A DNA stretch of 9,347 bases, from NCBI GenBank assembly GCA_900769835.1, contig CAAGIE010000059.1, positions 1-9,347 on the forward strand. Reading direction: 5' to 3'. Both the position numbers and the translations under genes were made by a program. A model generated the notes under the pieces. It saw only the letters and a list, made by a program, of their open reading frames with translations. It ran no database searches and was not told the origin of the DNA. Source of the stretch: an uncultured Oscillospiraceae bacterium (GTDB lineage Bacteria; Bacillota; Clostridia; Oscillospirales; Oscillospiraceae). Below are positions 6,972 to 9,347 of this stretch, one piece after another (the stretch's first letter is position 1; each line of letters begins with the position of its first letter).

Positions 6972-7065
6972 CTCCGGCCTCCTGCCTGCGCATCCTGGTG
7001 TACATCAAATACATTTCCGGCGCGCCGGTTTCTAAAAACAACTGCCAGTAGTTCATCGCGTTCAT
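6925..7065 (-). CDS. YqzL-like small protein (46 residues) overlapping the recO start
   Basis: Translating the gap between era and recO by hand gives a 46-codon ORF that starts ATG at 7065 and ends TAA at 6925. Its ribosome site, AGGAGG, is seven bases upstream. The protein begins MNAMNYWQLFLETGAPEMYL and ends with a glycine-rich GGSGHAI. The pattern of aromatic residue, LF, TG, then E-x-YL-x-Y resembles the YqzL family, a small Firmicute protein of unknown function encoded between era and recO in Bacillus. Position, size and motif agree. The last 47 bases overlap recO in another frame, and recO's own AGGAGG is inside this gene, so its translation may feed recO. There is no membrane segment. 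The family match rests on memory of the motif and was not searched. Confidence 0.8.
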   Translation of the reverse strand: MNAMNYWQLFLETGAPEMYLMYTRMRRQEAGDVFENKGPGGSGHAI

Positions 7066-7071
7066 ACCGAT

Positions 7072-7091
7072 CCCTCCTATGATAGGATGGG
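7072..7091 (-). promoter_or_regulatory. Hairpin enclosing the yqzL-like ribosome binding site
   Basis: In the transcript CCC-A-TCCT can pair with AGGAGGG across the five-base loop ATCAT, giving seven pairs with one bulged A. The 3' arm contains the complete AGGAGG (7073-7078) that serves the small gene starting at 7065. The structure is short, so it may only modestly reduce initiation. Whether it is used is unknown. Confidence 0.45.
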
Positions 7092-7119
7092 CCTGAACGC
7101 ATACATTAACACATGGTAA

Positions 7120-8007
7120 TTATTCTCTGTAACCGAAATTGCGGACAAGGAAATCACTGTCGCGCCAATTCTCTTTCACCTTCACCCAGGTCGTCAGGAA
7201 CACTTTCGTTCCCATAAACTTCTCGCAATCTGTACGGGCCATTGTGGAAATCTTTTTCAGCATTTCGCCCTTCTTGCCGATGATAATACCCTTATGGCTG
7301 GCTCTTTCGCAGAAAATAGTTGCATCAATATCGATCACACCACTGTCCCGCTCGGAGAACTTTGTGATCTCCACCGCAGTACCATGAGGCACTTCCCGCT
7401 CCAGGCACCAAAGCAATTTTTCACGAATGATCTCAGCCATTACCTGACGCTCAGGCTGATCGGTGGTCAAGTCCTCCGGGAACAGGAACGGACTATCCAC
7501 CGCATATTTCTCGCAAAGTTCCAAAAGGGCATCCACACCGTCGCCGGTCTTTGCGGAAATCGGAATGATTGCCGCAAAATCCATAGCATTGGAGTAAGCG
7601 GCGATCACCTCTAAGAGAACAGACTTTTCCACTGTGTCGATCTTATTGATCACCAGCACAACGGGGCAATTCTTTGCCTTAAGCTGCTCGATCAGCGCCT
7701 CTTCCTGAGGGCCGACAGATGCGATCGGCTCCACCATCAGCACTGTCAGATCCACATCAGCGATGGACTCCTTTGTGACATTCACCATATAATCGCCCAG
7801 CTTTGTTCTGGGCTTATGGAAGCCGGGGGTATCCACGAAAACAAATTGGGTCTCCCCTTTTGTAACGATACCGCAAATGCGGTTTCTGGTCGTCTGGGGC
7901 TTATTGGAAACGATAGCGATCTTTTCGCCCACCAGATGGTTTGTCAGGGTGGATTTGCCCACATTGGGGCGACCGGCAATCGTGATCATAGCAGTTTTTG
8001 TAGCCAT
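7120..8007 (-). CDS. era: GTPase Era
   Basis: Era is an essential GTPase that binds the 3' end of 16S rRNA and acts as a checkpoint in 30S ribosome maturation. The 295-residue protein shows all G motifs: G1 GRPNVGKS (12-19), the G2 region with KPQTTRNRI (36-44), G3 DTPG (59-62), G4 NKID (121-124) and G5 SAK (151-153). The C-terminal KH domain (about 200-295) carries IIGKKGEMLKKI (242-253), whose GKKG (244-247) is the RNA-binding GxxG loop. The ATG is preceded by AAGGAG at six bases, and that site shares bases with the ybeY stop codon. It sits between ybeY and the yqzL/recO pair, as in other Firmicutes, although the dgkA and cdd genes often found between ybeY and era are absent. Confidence 0.98.
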   Translation of the reverse strand: MATKTAMITIAGRPNVGKSTLTNHLVGEKIAIVSNKPQTTRNRICGIVTKGETQFVFVDTPGFHKPRTKLGDYMVNVTKESIADVDLTVLMVEPIASVGPQEEALIEQLKAKNCPVVLVINKIDTVEKSVLLEVIAAYSNAMDFAAIIPISAKTGDGVDALLELCEKYAVDSPFLFPEDLTTDQPERQVMAEIIREKLLWCLEREVPHGTAVEITKFSERDSGVIDIDATIFCERASHKGIIIGKKGEMLKKISTMARTDCEKFMGTKVFLTTWVKVKENWRDSDFLVRNFGYRE

Positions 8008-8017
8008 TATTCTCTCC

Positions 8018-8518
8018 TTAGTTTCTGCTCATTCTGGCCAAAGTAGCGGCAATCGCTTCTTCTCTTTGGCGCATCTGTTTTTTCTCTTCTCCCTCATCCA
8101 TGTGGTCGTAGCCCAAAAGATGAAGCATGGAATGAATGGTGAGGTAACCAACCTCGCGACGGACACTGTGTCCAAAATCCTTCGCCTGGCTAACCGCCCG
8201 TTCCAGAGAGATCACCATATCTCCCAAAGGACACAAGCCGGTATCCGGATCAATATACTCCGACCAATCTAAAGGCGGCTCGCCTGCCTTCAGAGTAAAC
8301 ATAGGAAAACTCAGCACATCCGTTGCCTTATCGATCCCCCGTGCGCTTTGGTTGATCAGGCGGATAGTCTGATCATCCGCTACCAGCACATTGATCTCGC
8401 AAGCGGTTTGAATATTCTCGCATTTCAGCACTGCCAAAATGCAGTTTTTAATAATTGCCGTTAAAAACGGTTGCTGAAAGCTGGCAGTTGCAAACTGAAT
8501 ATTGATCTTATTTCTCAT
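8018..8518 (-). CDS. ybeY: Endoribonuclease YbeY (rRNA maturation factor)
   Basis: YbeY is a zinc-dependent single-strand endoribonuclease involved in 16S rRNA 3' end processing and ribosome quality control. The 166-residue protein has the H-x3-H-x5-H zinc motif in HSMLHLLGYDH (His129, His133, His139). It also has TDVLSFPMF (66-74) and LGDMVISLERA (98-108), the conserved core segments before it. The reading frame is open upstream to 8632, but those residues do not resemble YbeY and lie over phoH. The ATG at 8518 gives the correct family N-terminus and has AAGGGAAA eight bases upstream. It overlaps the phoH stop by 11 bases, which suggests coupled translation. The stop TAA overlaps the era ribosome site. 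Confidence 0.96.
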   Translation of the reverse strand: MRNKINIQFATASFQQPFLTAIIKNCILAVLKCENIQTACEINVLVADDQTIRLINQSARGIDKATDVLSFPMFTLKAGEPPLDWSEYIDPDTGLCPLGDMVISLERAVSQAKDFGHSVRREVGYLTIHSMLHLLGYDHMDEGEEKKQMRQREEAIAATLARMSRN

Positions 8519-9347
8519 ACTGCTTTCCCTTCTGTGTCTTTGCATTTGCAGGTTTATGATTTTTCGCTTCCTGCTTCTTGTCGGCACGCTCATAAGCATT
8601 GATGATCTCCTGAACCAGTGCATGGCGCACAACGTCAGCAGAGGTCAGTCTGCACACAGCAATATCCTTAACACCCTCCAGAACACGCAACGCGTCTTTC
8701 AGACCGGAGGTCTTATCCGCAGGTAGGTCAATCTGGGTCACGTCACCGGTGATCACAATCTTGGAGCCAAAACCCAATCTGGTAAGGAACATCTTCATCT
8801 GTTCCTTAGTTGTGTTCTGGGCTTCGTCCAGAATAATAAAGCTATCATCCAGGGTTCTTCCGCGCATGTATGCCAGCGGCGCCACCTCAATCGAACCTCT
8901 TTCCTGATACTTCTGGAACGTTTCTGCGCCCAGCATATCATAAAGGGCATCATAAAGGGGTCTGAGATACGGATCCACCTTGTTCTGCAGATCACCGGGC
9001 AAGAAGCCCAGTCTTTCGCCTGCTTCCACTGCAGGACGGGTCAGAATAATACGATTGACCGTTCTTTGACGGAATGCCGCTACCGCCGCCGCGACCGCAA
9101 GATAGGTCTTGCCGGTACCGGCAGGGCCTACGCCGATTGTGACTGTGTTGTTGGCAATGGCTTTCATATAATTTTGCTGACCGACAGTCTTTGCTTTGAT
9201 AGGCTTACCTTTTGCTGTAATACAAACGGTATCCTTTGCCATCTGGGCAACTTTGTCATCCTCGCCGTTCTTGACCAGTGTGATCAAATAACGAACCCGC
9301 TGCTCATCGATCTGTTCACCCTTGCCTGCAAGCTGCAGAAGGCCCTC
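8508..9347 (-). CDS. phoH: PhoH family ATPase, 5' end missing at window edge
   Basis: The frame stays open to the right edge, so the true start is outside. 279 residues are visible, beginning EGLLQLAGKGEQIDEQ, which is the usual N-terminal KH-like region of PhoH/PhoL proteins. A TTG at 9287 lies inside conserved sequence and is not the start. Counting from the first visible residue, the ATPase has Walker A GPAGTGKT (74-81), TRPAVEAGERLGFLPGDL (about 103-120), LRPLYDAL, APLAYMRGRTL, Walker B ILDEAQNTT (172-180) and the sensor-like TGDVTQIDLP. The C-terminus is a lysine-rich tail after VVRHALVQEII. PhoH-type proteins are thought to be RNA-associated ATPases or helicases, and pairing with ybeY suggests rRNA work. 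The yqfF-type HD gene often found between phoH and ybeY is missing. Confidence 0.95.
   Translation of the reverse strand, partial: EGLLQLAGKGEQIDEQRVRYLITLVKNGEDDKVAQMAKDTVCITAKGKPIKAKTVGQQNYMKAIANNTVTIGVGPAGTGKTYLAVAAAVAAFRQRTVNRIILTRPAVEAGERLGFLPGDLQNKVDPYLRPLYDALYDMLGAETFQKYQERGSIEVAPLAYMRGRTLDDSFIILDEAQNTTKEQMKMFLTRLGFGSKIVITGDVTQIDLPADKTSGLKDALRVLEGVKDIAVCRLTSADVVRHALVQEIINAYERADKKQEAKNHKPANAKTQKGKQYEK

Noticed and set aside
8519..8632. Longer YbeY start at 8632 (38 extra residues)
   Set aside because: The extra residues are basic and unlike the family, lie over the phoH 3' end, and the ATG at 8518 has its own ribosome site and the expected N-terminus.
9285..9287. TTG at 9287 as the phoH start
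   Set aside because: Conserved PhoH sequence continues in frame to the window edge, so the gene is simply cut.
1..9347. Mobile element, CRISPR, prophage or defence system
   Set aside because: No transposase, integrase, direct-repeat array, att-like repeat or foreign-looking gene was seen; every gene except the coiled-coil one is a known core family.

Overview
This window is a dense, single-direction block of bacterial housekeeping genes, all on the minus strand and therefore read from high to low coordinates. The protein families, the AGGAGG-type ribosome binding sites, the presence of MutS2, an HPr-type phosphocarrier and a YqzL-like small protein, and the order phoH-ybeY-era-(yqzL)-recO all point to a Gram-positive Firmicute. 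The sequence style (mid GC, a coiled-coil protein after coaD, an unusual HPr next to uvrC) suggests a gut-type Clostridia member, probably near the Oscillospiraceae/Ruminococcaceae. That placement is inference; no rRNA or marker search was possible.

Layout in transcription order. The first group is phoH (cut by the right edge), ybeY, era, a 46-codon yqzL-like gene, recO and mutS2. These are joined by overlaps or gaps of 8 to 54 bases and look like one transcription unit whose promoter lies outside the window. A 99-base gap after mutS2 holds a good SigA-type promoter with an extended -10 and a structured leader. The second group follows: an HPr-like phosphocarrier, then a strong hairpin, then uvrC, rsmD, coaD and a coiled-coil protein of unknown function. 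In this group uvrC/rsmD overlap by one base (TAATG), rsmD and coaD are 6 bases apart, and coaD and the last gene overlap by four bases (ATGA). The final 28 bases at the left edge show no gene and no convincing terminator.

Functionally the block mixes ribosome and rRNA maintenance (PhoH, YbeY, Era, RsmD, and probably MutS2 as a collided-ribosome factor), DNA repair (RecO, UvrC, possibly MutS2), coenzyme A synthesis (CoaD) and a PTS-type phosphocarrier. There is no mobile element, CRISPR array, tRNA, rRNA, prophage or toxin-antitoxin module, and no intergenic stretch longer than 99 bases. I do not see a new multi-gene system. The points worth a second look are small: an easily missed small gene overlapping recO, an HPr whose active-site loop departs from the usual HARP form, RNA structures that can cover or compete for the ribosome binding sites of yqzL, HPr and uvrC, and a conserved-looking but unassigned coiled-coil gene coupled to coaD.
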